Positions 1 through 5,947 are shown, counted from the first letter of the stretch. The stretch: DNA of 8,044 nt from an uncultured Brevundimonas sp. (GCF_943913055.1 NZ_CALTWS010000126.1:1-8044), one strand, 5' to 3'. Made by a program: numbers and translations. Notes: generated by a model from the sequence alone, not told the origin.

Positions 1-2154
1 GGTGTGGCGCGCCGGGCGGGCGGTAGGGGTCTGGGCGGCGGTGAAGGACTGGGCGCGTTTCCAGCCGGGGGAGGAATAGCCGCTGCCGAAGCTGGGCATT
101 TCGTCCCAGCGGGACTTGGCATCCTTCATGCCGGGCGTGGTGCCATAGTAGCCGGTATCGCTCTCGGCCTCGACGTGATCGATGGGCAGTTCGTCGACGA
201 AGCGGCTGGGCAACTGCGAAGTCCAGCGGCCATAGACCAGACGGTTGGCGGCGAACGATATCCGGGCGTCCGACTTGGCCCGGGTGACGCCGACGTAGGC
301 GAGGCGGCGCTCCTCCTCCAGACCCTTTTCGCCCTTATCATCGATGCTGCGCTGGCTGGGGAAGACGCCTTCCTCCCAGCCCGGCAGGAAGACCAGCGGG
401 AACTCCAGCCCCTTGGCTCCGTGCAGGGTCATGATCTGGACCGCGCCCGAACCGTCGGGGTCCGCATCGCCACGATCCAGGTCCATGACCAGGGAGACAT
501 GCTCCAGATAGGCCTGCAGCGTCTCGAACTGCTGCATCGACTGGGTCAGCTCTTTCAGGTTGTCGAGCCGCGTCTGGCCGGTCGCGCGGTCGGCCTTCTG
601 CATGTCGGTATAGCCGCTCTCTTCCAGCAGGGTCTCGGTCAGTTCCCAGTGGGGCAGGGTCTGGGCGAAGCCGCGCCAGCGATCGATGTCGCGCACGAAG
701 TTGCTGAGCGCTGTCCGCGTCCGGGCCTGAAGTTCGTCCGATCCGATCAGATCACGAACCGCCGACATGGCCGAGACGCCGGACAGGCGGGCGATCTGCA
801 GAATCTTCTGCACGCTGGTGTCGCCGATGCCGCGCTTGGGCACATTGACGATCCGCTCGAAGGCCAGGTCGTCGTCTTCGCTGACGATCAGCCGCAGATA
901 GGCGTGGGCGTCGCGGATTTCGGCCCGTTCGAAGAAGCGCGGTCCGCCGATGACCTGATAGGGGACGGCCAGCAGGACGAACCGTTCCTCGAAGGCCCGC
1001 ATCTGGAAGGAGGCGCGGACCAGGACCGCCATGTCCTTGTAGGCGATGCCCGCACGTCGGGCGGTCTCGATCTCGTCGGCGATCAGCCGGGCCTCGGCCT
1101 CGCCGTCCCAGACGCCGCGTACGCGGACCTTGTCGCCGCCCTCGTCCTCGGTCCACAGCGTCTTGCCCAGCCGATCGCGATTGCCCGCGATCAGGCCCGA
1201 GGCGGCGCCCAGAATATGCTTTGTCGAGCGATAGTTACGCTCCAGTCTTACGACCTTGGCTCCGGGAAAGTCGCGCTCGAACCGCAGGATGTTGTCCACC
1301 TCTGCCCCTCGCCAGCCGTAGATGGACTGGTCGTCGTCGCCGACGCAGCAGACGTTGCCGGTGGAGGAGGTCAGCAGCCGCAGCCACAGATACTGGGCGA
1401 CATTGGTGTCCTGATACTCGTCGACCAGGATGTAGCGGAAACGGCGGCGGTATTCCTCGGCGATATCAGCATGTTTGGACAGGATCGTCAGGTTGTGAAG
1501 CAACAGATCGCCGAAGTCGCAGGCGTTCAGGCTGACCAGCCGGGCCTGATAGGCGGCATACAGCGACTGGCCCTTGCCGCTGGCGAAATCCTCTGACGGC
1601 GGCAGTTTCTCGGGCGTCCAGCCGCGGTTCTTCCAGTGATCGATCAGGCCGGACAGGGATTTGGGCGTCCAGCGTTTGGTATCAAGGTTCTGGGCCTCCA
1701 GCACCTGTTTGCAGACCCGCTCCTGATCGTCGGTGTCCAGGATGGTGAAGCTGGATTTCAATCCGACCAGTTCGGCATGCCGTCTCAGGATCTGGGCCGC
1801 CACGCTGTGGAAGGTGCCGAGCCAGCGCAGGCCTTCGGATGACGGGCCGATCATATGAGCGATCCGCTCGCGCATTTCGCGCGCCGCCTTGTTGGTGAAG
1901 GTGACGACAAGCAGTTCCCACGGCCGCGCCCGGCCCGTTGCCAGGATGTGCGCCAGGCGGGTGGTCAGGACCCGCGTCTTGCCCGTGCCCGCGCCGGCCA
2001 GCACCAGCAGGGGTCCGTCGACGGTCAGCACGGCATCACGTTGTTCGGGGTTCAGACCCTGCAGATAATCAACGGCAGGGGCCTCGAGGCCGCCGGGTCC
2101 GCGCGAACGGGCCAGATCGGAAATGCGTGGGGCAGGGATATCGGGGAGACTCAT
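1..2154 (-). CDS. uvrD: UvrD/PcrA-type ATP-dependent DNA helicase (3' end cut off by window edge)
   Basis: Superfamily 1A 3'-5' DNA helicase of the UvrD/PcrA/Rep group. The family unwinds DNA in nucleotide excision and mismatch repair and strips proteins from DNA. All 718 codons in the window are open, and the reading continues past base 1, so the C-terminal tail is missing; family members are usually about 720-800 residues. Helicase motifs appear in order: Walker A AGAGTGKT (53-60), motif Ia VTFTNKAA (84-91), Ib GTFHS (113-117), Walker B/II DEYQDTN (245-251), III GDDDQSIYGWRGAE (272-285), IV LERNYRST (304-311), V MTLHGAKGLEF (575-585) and VI EERRLAYVGVTRA (614-626). The ATG at 2154 puts about 50 residues before Walker A, with the Q-motif-like NPEQRDAV just ahead of it; no strong Shine-Dalgarno is visible. 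It is divergent from the small membrane-protein pair. The family call is very secure. Choosing UvrD over PcrA or Rep is convention. Confidence 0.95.
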   Translation of the reverse strand, partial: MSLPDIPAPRISDLARSRGPGGLEAPAVDYLQGLNPEQRDAVLTVDGPLLVLAGAGTGKTRVLTTRLAHILATGRARPWELLVVTFTNKAAREMRERIAHMIGPSSEGLRWLGTFHSVAAQILRRHAELVGLKSSFTILDTDDQERVCKQVLEAQNLDTKRWTPKSLSGLIDHWKNRGWTPEKLPPSEDFASGKGQSLYAAYQARLVSLNACDFGDLLLHNLTILSKHADIAEEYRRRFRYILVDEYQDTNVAQYLWLRLLTSSTGNVCCVGDDDQSIYGWRGAEVDNILRFERDFPGAKVVRLERNYRSTKHILGAASGLIAGNRDRLGKTLWTEDEGGDKVRVRGVWDGEAEARLIADEIETARRAGIAYKDMAVLVRASFQMRAFEERFVLLAVPYQVIGGPRFFERAEIRDAHAYLRLIVSEDDDLAFERIVNVPKRGIGDTSVQKILQIARLSGVSAMSAVRDLIGSDELQARTRTALSNFVRDIDRWRGFAQTLPHWELTETLLEESGYTDMQKADRATGQTRLDNLKELTQSMQQFETLQAYLEHVSLVMDLDRGDADPDGSGAVQIMTLHGAKGLEFPLVFLPGWEEGVFPSQRSIDDKGEKGLEEERRLAYVGVTRAKSDARISFAANRLVYGRWTSQLPSRFVDELPIDHVEAESDTGYYGTTPGMKDAKSRWDEMPSFGSGYSSPGWKRAQSFTAAQTPTARPARHT

Positions 2155-2270
2155 CGGGAGAACATAAGGGGCACGGGCCCATATGTCAGTGCCTGCGTGC
2201 GATCCGATCCGGAACCGCAAAGCGTGGCCGTCGTTTCGGCTGCATCTGCAATAGGGAAGGGACACTGCAC

Positions 2271-2462
2271 ATGGCCGAGAATACGAGTGGCGGCGGCGGA
2301 AACGCCGGTCTGGCCTTCATAGTCGGGGGCCTTCTGGTCGTCGTGGCAATCATCGCCTGGTTCGTCTTCGGACGCGGCGGCGGCATGGGCGGTGAGACCA
2401 AGGACGTCAATGTCGACGTCAATCTGCCGGAAGTTTCGGCACCCGCAACCCCGGGGAACTGA
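2271..2462 (+). CDS. Small single-pass membrane protein, first of a tandem paralogous pair
   Basis: A 63-residue protein of unknown function. A short Gly/Asn-rich N-terminus (MAENTSGGGGN) leads into one hydrophobic helix at about residues 13-34, then a glycine-rich linker, then KDVNVDVNLPE (44-54) and a short Ala/Pro tail. There is no signal-peptidase site, so it is probably a membrane-anchored protein with a short soluble C-terminus; which side the tail faces cannot be told. The start is supported by a purine-rich ribosome-binding site AGGGAAGGGA at 2253-2262, with eight bases between it and the ATG. The next gene starts three bases after this stop and encodes a longer protein with the same helix, linker and VNVDVNLPE block, so the two look like a duplicated, co-translated pair. 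The same frame is open upstream to about 1938, but that part lies antisense to the helicase gene and is not coding. Function unknown. Confidence 0.82.
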   Translation: MAENTSGGGGNAGLAFIVGGLLVVVAIIAWFVFGRGGGMGGETKDVNVDVNLPEVSAPATPGN

Positions 2463-2465
2463 GCC

Positions 2466-2780
2466 ATGACCGATCCCAATCGCCCCATCGATCCGCAGGA
2501 ACGACCCGAAGTCGTCCATCACACGACCATCAATGCGGCACCCGAGCGTCGCAGCAGTGGCGGCGGTGCGTTGGCCTTCATCGTCGGCGGACTGGTGGTG
2601 GCTGCCCTGGTCATCGGCTTCATCGTCTTTTCGAACGGTGGTTTCGGCGGAGAGGCCAAGGACACCAATGTCGATGTCGATGTGAACCTGCCGGAACTGC
2701 CGGAGGCTCCGAAGATGCCGGACATGCCGAACATCGAACCGCCTTCGGTGCCCCAGCCGAACCCGGCACCGTCCAACTAG
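2466..2780 (+). CDS. Small single-pass membrane protein, second of a tandem paralogous pair
   Basis: A 104-residue protein of unknown function. It has a polar N-terminus of about 34 residues (Pro, Arg and His rich), one strongly hydrophobic helix at about 35-56 (starting ALAFIVGGLVVAAL), a Gly/Phe linker GGFGGEAKD (58-66), an alternating Val/Asp stretch ending VDVNLPE (71-77), and a proline-rich tail (78-104) with repeated PxMP-like units. Helix, linker and VNLPE block match the upstream 63-residue protein closely, so the two are paralogues; this copy has extra sequence at both ends. A GGGGAA motif at 2453-2458, inside the end of the upstream gene, is well placed as its ribosome-binding site, and the intergenic gap is only three bases, which implies co-translation. 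The proline-rich tail suggests a spacer or protein contact, but nothing identifies a partner. It converges on the ribbon-helix-helix gene, with a hairpin between. Confidence 0.85.
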   Translation: MTDPNRPIDPQERPEVVHHTTINAAPERRSSGGGALAFIVGGLVVAALVIGFIVFSNGGFGGEAKDTNVDVDVNLPELPEAPKMPDMPNIEPPSVPQPNPAPSN

Positions 2781-2825
2781 GTGAGGACGGCCGGTCGTTT
2801 CGCGTCAGTGGAACGACCGGTCACC
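2780..2825. terminator. Hairpin between convergent genes, possible two-way terminator
   Basis: A perfect 9-bp inverted repeat, CCGGTCGTT (2791-2799) and AACGACCGG (2812-2820), is separated by 12 bases. An outer GGTGA (2780-2784) can also pair with TCACC (2821-2825), leaving a 6-base bulge on the left side. It lies between the stop of the second small membrane protein (2780) and the end of the ribbon-helix-helix gene, and its right part overlaps the last codons of that gene. Neither side has a T-run, so intrinsic termination is uncertain; it may instead protect mRNA 3' ends. Confidence 0.5.
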
Positions 2826-3029
2826 GCTGGCCCAGGCGAGGGCCAGCAGGCGACAGGCCGAGGCCAGAGGGGTCCGTCCCCGGGTCTCATCGATGCGCTT
2901 CATCAGGCCCGCGTGCGATAGACCGAGCGCCTTTGCGACGTCGTCCAGCACGGTCCAAAAGGCTGGCTCCAGGGCGACGGATGTGGCGTGCCCGGACAGG
3001 GTCACTGACCGCTTGGCCAGGCCGCTCAT
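2805..3029 (-). CDS. Ribbon-helix-helix domain protein (RHH_4-like)
   Basis: A 74-residue protein resembling the small alphaproteobacterial ribbon-helix-helix proteins (Pfam RHH_4). The basic KRSVTLSGHATSVALEPAFW (6-25) holds the predicted DNA-contacting strand and the start of helix 1. It is followed by WTVLDDVAKALGLS (25-38), a second helix HAGLMKRIDETRG (39-51) and the typical PLASACRLLAL ending (54-64). Members of the fold dimerise and bind operator DNA through the N-terminal strand, but the targets of this subfamily are not established. The frame is open to an ATG at 3083, but that would overlap the upstream lipoprotein gene by 41 bases. The ATG at 3029 puts the start just before the conserved strand, as in relatives, and is preferred, although no clear Shine-Dalgarno is visible. 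The lipoprotein gene ends 13 bases upstream on the same strand, so the two are probably co-transcribed. Confidence 0.85.
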   Translation of the reverse strand: MSGLAKRSVTLSGHATSVALEPAFWTVLDDVAKALGLSHAGLMKRIDETRGRTPLASACRLLALAWASGDRSFH

Positions 3030-3042
3030 GCTTTGGAACTCA

Positions 3043-3462
3043 TCACACGCCGACCAGAACGATATCCGCTCGACTTCCCGCACCCTGCGTCAGGACGGCG
3101 TGGCGCGTGTCGGTGGTGAACCTCAGGGCCCCGGCCGGATCGCGGATTTCGGCGCGCACGGCATAGGTGTGGCGCGGGTCGATGTCCGCCTGCTGCACCG
3201 AAAGGGTGACGGCATAGGGCGGCCCGCGACCTTCGAGGTCGTCTGCGGCCTCGGCCAGCACGCGGGCGGGCGCGTCGGCCAGGCTGACGTCCTCGAGCCG
3301 AACCGTCAGGCGATGACCCGGCGGCAGCAGGATACGCTCGCGATAGGTGACCGACACGGCGACGGGAACCATGCCGATCCCGGCATCGGCACCCGCCTCG
3401 GGCAGGGGCGCACAGGCGGCCATGACGGCGGCCAGGGGCAGGGCGGTCAGGATGCGGCGCAT
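3043..3462 (-). CDS. Putative lipoprotein with YscW/YbaY-like domain
   Basis: A 139-residue predicted secreted lipoprotein. MRRILTALPLAAVMAAC is a short type II signal peptide with the acylated cysteine at residue 17; Met at -3 of the lipobox is slightly unusual. The mature part carries a beta-rich domain resembling the YscW/YbaY family (Pfam PF09619): VSVTYRERILLPPGHRLTV (37-55), LEDVSLADAPARVLAE (56-71), a central Tyr/His segment PRHTYAVRAEIRD (96-108) and a closing FTTDTRHAVLTQG (115-127). YscW itself is a type III secretion pilotin, but most relatives are envelope lipoproteins of unknown role and no secretion genes are nearby. The start at 3462 is chosen because GAGGAGA lies five bases upstream and the signal peptide begins there; a longer reading from 3540 adds 26 residues that look non-coding. 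It is upstream of, and probably co-transcribed with, the ribbon-helix-helix gene, and is divergent from coq4. Confidence 0.85.
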   Translation of the reverse strand: MRRILTALPLAAVMAACAPLPEAGADAGIGMVPVAVSVTYRERILLPPGHRLTVRLEDVSLADAPARVLAEAADDLEGRGPPYAVTLSVQQADIDPRHTYAVRAEIRDPAGALRFTTDTRHAVLTQGAGSRADIVLVGV

Positions 3463-3467
3463 GTCGG

Positions 3468-3474
3468 TCTCCTC
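3468..3474 (-). promoter_or_regulatory. Ribosome-binding site of the YscW-like lipoprotein gene
   Basis: GAGGAGA on the minus strand, five bases before the ATG at 3462. It is the strongest Shine-Dalgarno on this side and decides the lipoprotein start over the in-frame ATG at 3540. Confidence 0.75.
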
Positions 3475-3518
3475 GCGACTGGCATCAGTGTAACAGATCG
3501 GGCCGACGGGCCCCACCG

Positions 3519-3532
3519 TGATCAGATGATCA
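3519..3532. promoter_or_regulatory. Paired TGATCA sites in the lipoprotein/coq4 divergent gap
   Basis: Two copies of the palindrome TGATCA (3519-3524 and 3527-3532) separated by GA lie in the 128-base gap between the divergent lipoprotein and coq4 genes. A paired palindrome in such a position could be an operator for either gene. No regulator is known to bind it, and short palindromes arise by chance, so this is only a candidate. Confidence 0.25.
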
Positions 3533-3590
3533 GCGTTCACCCCTTGGGACTTTCGCGATAGAGTGCCCGGGCTTCGTCACAGGACCGCCC

Positions 3591-4346
3591 ATGACCGCGA
3601 CCGCCGACTTCGACACCTACACGCGTCTGCAACCCCAGAGGATCGAGCCGCTGACGGCCTTGCGTGCCTTCCGCAAGCTGGTCGCCGACAAGGAAGACAC
3701 CGCCCAGGTGTTCGAGATCATGCGCGCCCTGTCGGGCCGGTCGCTGGCACGCGGCTACAATCACATGCTCAAGACGCAGGAGGGCGGGCGCCAGGCCTAT
3801 CTGGCCGAGGAACTGGCGCACAAGCTGGACGATCCGGTCTGGCTGGCCCGGTTCGAGCCGGGCACGGTCGGAGCCAGCTATCGCGCCTTTCGCGAGGTGC
3901 GCGGGTTCACCGCCGAGGGCCTGGCCGACGAGGCGCGCAAGATCGGGCCGCAGATCGATGCCCAGCACCCCGTCGTCTGGTACTCGCGCCGCATCCGCGA
4001 CGTGCACGACATCTGGCATGTGCTGACGGGCTATGAGACTGACGCCCTGGGCGAAGCCTGTGTGGTCGCCTTCTCCTATGCCCAGACGCGCAATCTGGGT
4101 TTTGCCTTCATCGGTTGGGGCGCGGCGCGGGAAATCCAGCGCGAGGTCAAGTCGGTGCCAGCCCGCCGCGCCGTCTGGCAGGCCTATCGCAACGGCAAGG
4201 CCGCGCAGTGGCTGCCGGGCCTCGATTACGAGGCGCTGTTCGCCCAGCCGCTGGAGGTCGCACGCACGCGGCTGAATATCCGGCCTGCCAGCGTCTATCA
4301 CGCGGTGTCGCCCGAGGTGCGGGCCAGCCTGAAGCTGCGGGCCTGA
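3591..4346 (+). CDS. coq4: Coq4-family ubiquinone biosynthesis protein
   Basis: A 251-residue member of the Coq4 family (Pfam PF05019). In eukaryotes Coq4 is part of the CoQ synthome and is needed for ubiquinone synthesis; recent work assigns it the decarboxylation and hydroxylation at ring carbon C1. The diagnostic metal-binding motif HDxxHx11E is intact: His139, Asp140, His143 and Glu155, within VHDIWHVLTGYETDALGE (138-155). Following segments typical of the family are the helical AFSYAQTRNLGFAF (160-173) and the C-terminal LNIRPASVYH (228-237). The N-terminal half is mostly helical (RALSGRSLARGY at 45-56). There is no signal peptide or obvious membrane span; homologues act at the membrane as peripheral proteins. 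The ATG at 3591 has AGGA at 3581-3584. No other quinone gene lies in the window, so it stands alone next to a transporter. Whether it is essential or redundant with another C1 route here is unknown. Confidence 0.9.
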   Translation: MTATADFDTYTRLQPQRIEPLTALRAFRKLVADKEDTAQVFEIMRALSGRSLARGYNHMLKTQEGGRQAYLAEELAHKLDDPVWLARFEPGTVGASYRAFREVRGFTAEGLADEARKIGPQIDAQHPVVWYSRRIRDVHDIWHVLTGYETDALGEACVVAFSYAQTRNLGFAFIGWGAAREIQREVKSVPARRAVWQAYRNGKAAQWLPGLDYEALFAQPLEVARTRLNIRPASVYHAVSPEVRASLKLRA

Positions 4347-4379
4347 TCGCGACTTTCGGCGGTCATAAGCTTGGCTTGT

Positions 4380-4407
4380 GACGCAAGGTATCGAACCCGC
4401 TTGCGTC
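4380..4407. repeat. 8-bp inverted repeat upstream of the transporter
   Basis: GACGCAAG (4380-4387) and CTTGCGTC (4400-4407) form a perfect inverted repeat with a 12-base spacer, in the 89-base gap between coq4 and the EamA transporter. No T-run follows, so it is a poor intrinsic terminator. Its position 28 bases before the transporter GTG, and a spacing of about two helical turns between arm centres, also fit an operator for a dimeric regulator. Function not established. Confidence 0.4.
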
Positions 4408-4435
4408 CTGACCGGCAACCGTTCAATCGGGCCCG

Positions 4436-5377
4436 GTGCAAAGCCCTGAACCGTCTCCCAAAGTCGTGACCCGCCGCATCCTGTCGCCCGCCGTGCTGGC
4501 GATCGGCGGCGTCGGCATCTGCGCCCTGATCTGGGGCACCACCTGGTTCGCCATCACCTTGCAACTGGGCACGGTCGCGCCCCTGGCCTCCATCGTCTGG
4601 CGGTTCGGCTTGGCGGCGATCCTGCTGTTCCTTGGCTGTCTGATCTTCCGCCAGCCACTGGGACTGACCCGGTCACAGCATCTGGCCGTCGCCGCCCAGG
4701 GCGTGTTTGCCTTTTCCATCAGCTACAGCTTCACCTATGCGGCCGAGGGGCTGATCGCCTCGGCCATCGTGGCGGTAATCTTTGCGTCGCTGGCCTTCAT
4801 CAATCTGGTTCTGTTCCGACTGGCGGCCGGTCAGCGTGCTGCGCTGGCGTACTGGGGCGGAGCTCTGCTGGGTCTGGTGGGGGTTGGTGTCCTGTCCGGC
4901 TCGGAAATCCTGGGGGCCGGCTTGGGGCAGGGGGCGGCGACGGGCGTCGGCTTCGCCCTGCTGGCCGTGGCGGCTTCGGCCTTCGGTAATCTGTTCGCGT
5001 TCAAGGGTCAGGCGGCCGGTGCTGCCGTCATCCCGTCGACGGCCTGGGCCATGGCCTATGGGACCGTCGTGCTGGCGCTGTATGGCCTGGCTACAGGCGT
5101 GGAATGGTCGATAGAGCCGTCGCTGAGCTACATCGGCTCGCTGCTGTATCTGTCGGTGTTCGGGTCGGTGATTGCATTCGGCCTGTATTTCACCATCGCG
5201 CGGGCCCGCGGCTACGCCCTGGCCAGCTATATCTCGGCCCTGACGCCGCCCATCGCCATGCTGGTGTCGGTGCTGTTCGAGGATGCCCGCTTCGGCTGGC
5301 CAGCCTTCGTGGGACTGGTTCTGGTTCTGGCCGGGCAGGTGCTGCTGATCCGCGCGCCCAAGGTTTCCGCCGCCTAG
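4436..5377 (+). CDS. EamA/DMT-superfamily transporter
   Basis: A 313-residue integral inner-membrane protein of the drug/metabolite transporter superfamily with two EamA domains. Ten hydrophobic helices can be read, beginning with ILSPAVLAIGGVGICALIWG (15-34) and ending near FVGLVLVLAGQVLLI (291-305). The N-terminal signature WGTTWFAIT (33-41), followed by VAPLASIVWRFGLAA (47-61), is typical. The second repeat begins at about 168 and includes YFTIARARGYALASYISALTPPIAML (251-276), the usual conserved helix pair. Family members export amino acids, metabolites or drugs; the substrate cannot be told from sequence. No ATG is available at the start: GTG at 4436 is the first option, and GTG at 4466 (residue 11) is an alternative that still keeps every helix. 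Neither has a convincing Shine-Dalgarno. Its stop codon overlaps the stop of the convergent DUF4169 gene through a shared CTAG. Confidence 0.9.
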   Translation: MQSPEPSPKVVTRRILSPAVLAIGGVGICALIWGTTWFAITLQLGTVAPLASIVWRFGLAAILLFLGCLIFRQPLGLTRSQHLAVAAQGVFAFSISYSFTYAAEGLIASAIVAVIFASLAFINLVLFRLAAGQRAALAYWGGALLGLVGVGVLSGSEILGAGLGQGAATGVGFALLAVAASAFGNLFAFKGQAAGAAVIPSTAWAMAYGTVVLALYGLATGVEWSIEPSLSYIGSLLYLSVFGSVIAFGLYFTIARARGYALASYISALTPPIAMLVSVLFEDARFGWPAFVGLVLVLAGQVLLIRAPKVSAA

Positions 5378-5553
5378 TCCTTGTCGCGTTTGGCACCGTC
5401 CAGGACGGTCTGGATGCGATCACGCTCAGCCTTGGCTTTTTGCCGCTCGGCCTTGGTCTGGCCGAAGGCGGCACGGTTCAGCGAGGCGGTCTCGGCCTTC
5501 TCCGCCTTTGCTCTCGTCTTGCGCGCGCGGTTCAGGTTGATGATCTCACCCAT
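5374..5553 (-). CDS. DUF4169 family protein
   Basis: A 59-residue, highly charged protein matching the alphaproteobacterial DUF4169 family (Pfam PF13770). It starts with the hallmark MGEIINLNRARK and continues as a Lys/Arg/Glu/Ala-rich, probably fully helical segment including NRAAFGQTKAERQKAKAERD (26-45), the family's NRxxFGxTKAER core. Function is unknown; the composition suggests a soluble coiled coil or nucleic-acid contact, but this is speculation. The ATG at 5553 gives the usual family N-terminus and has GAGGT four bases upstream; the in-frame ATG at 5568 would add only five residues (MAEVG). Its last codons overlap the end of the convergent transporter gene by four bases, and it is divergent from the DUF2171 gene. 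Confidence 0.85.
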   Translation of the reverse strand: MGEIINLNRARKTRAKAEKAETASLNRAAFGQTKAERQKAKAERDRIQTVLDGAKRDKD

Positions 5554-5589
5554 GCCGACCTCTGCCATACGAAACCGTCCCGTGCGGCA

Positions 5590-5604
5590 TGCATTTTGGA
5601 TGCA
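5590..5604. promoter_or_regulatory. TGCAT-N5-ATGCA inverted repeat in the DUF4169/DUF2171 gap
   Basis: TGCAT (5590-5594) and ATGCA (5600-5604) flank TTTGG in the 72-base gap between the divergent DUF4169 and DUF2171 genes. The position fits a shared operator, and the arms are A/T-richer than their surroundings. No convincing -35/-10 pair was seen on either strand. Candidate only. Confidence 0.25.
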
Positions 5605-5625
5605 CCCCCAACAGGAGACCTCCCC

Positions 5626-5862
5626 ATGGTAGACCCCACCCTGATCAAGGAACACCTCGAAGTCGTCGGTTCGGACGGCGAACACGTCGGCCGCGTCGAC
5701 CACGTCCTGGGCGACCAGATCGAACTGGCCAAGCTGGACCTGGGTGCCGGATTCAAGCACCACATGATCCCGGTCAGCTGGGTCGAGCGTGTGGACGAGC
5801 ATGTTCACCTGAACCTGACCAAGGACGAAGCCAAGTCCCGCTGGACCGAGAAGCCGCACTAG
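5626..5862 (+). CDS. DUF2171 domain protein
   Basis: A 78-residue soluble protein of the DUF2171 family (Pfam PF09939). The pattern is clear: IKEHLEVVGSDGEHVGRVDHV (7-27), then a linking segment QIELAKLDLGAG (31-42), KHHMIPVSWVERVD (44-57) and VHLNLTKDEAKSRW (60-73). The family resembles a small PRC-barrel-like beta fold, and members are often described as stress-associated, but no biochemical role is established. The ATG at 5626 has a strong AGGAG at 5613-5617 with eight bases between. The gene is monocistronic: it is divergent from the DUF4169 gene and is followed 25 bases after the stop by an intrinsic terminator. The same frame is open upstream to about 5104, but that part overlaps the transporter gene and is not coding. 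Confidence 0.88.
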   Translation: MVDPTLIKEHLEVVGSDGEHVGRVDHVLGDQIELAKLDLGAGFKHHMIPVSWVERVDEHVHLNLTKDEAKSRWTEKPH

Positions 5863-5887
5863 GTCGCAGGCTTACCGCGAATTCATG

Positions 5888-5924
5888 AAGGCCCCGCTGA
5901 TATCAGCGGGGCCTTTGCTTATTT
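5888..5924 (+). terminator. Intrinsic terminator after the DUF2171 gene
   Basis: A 28-base perfect palindrome (5888-5915, centred on GATATC) folds to a GC-rich stem of about 12 bp, AAGGCCCCGCTG against CAGCGGGGCCTT, with a 4-base ATAT loop. It is followed by the T-rich TTTGCTTATTT (5914-5924). It begins 25 bases after the DUF2171 stop. This is the clearest rho-independent terminator in the window. Confidence 0.85.
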
Positions 5925-5947
5925 GAGGGACGGCACCATCCGGGTGC

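Noticed and set aside
4..1596. 530-codon open frame on the plus strand
   Set aside because: It lies exactly antisense, codon on codon, to the helicase gene, whose motifs are unmistakable. High GC makes such antisense frames stay open.
2155..2270. LexA-type SOS box for the helicase
   Set aside because: I looked for the alphaproteobacterial GTTC-N7-GTTC pattern in the gap before the helicase and did not find it.
2151..2522. 123-codon minus-strand open frame across the small membrane-protein genes
   Set aside because: It is antisense to the first small membrane-protein gene and the start of the second, which have good ribosome-binding sites and show paralogy to each other.
3030..3083. Longer N-terminus for the ribbon-helix-helix protein from ATG 3083
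   Set aside because: It would overlap the lipoprotein coding end by 41 bases and adds residues not typical of the family.
3463..3540. Longer N-terminus for the lipoprotein from ATG 3540
   Set aside because: It would bury the signal peptide 26 residues inside the protein; the strong GAGGAGA before 3462 supports the shorter form.
2893..3561. 222-codon open frame on the plus strand
   Set aside because: It is antisense to the RHH and lipoprotein genes, which both have recognisable domains, and has no family-like features of its own.
3537..4418. 293-codon open frame on the minus strand
   Set aside because: It is antisense to coq4, which has the full family motif.
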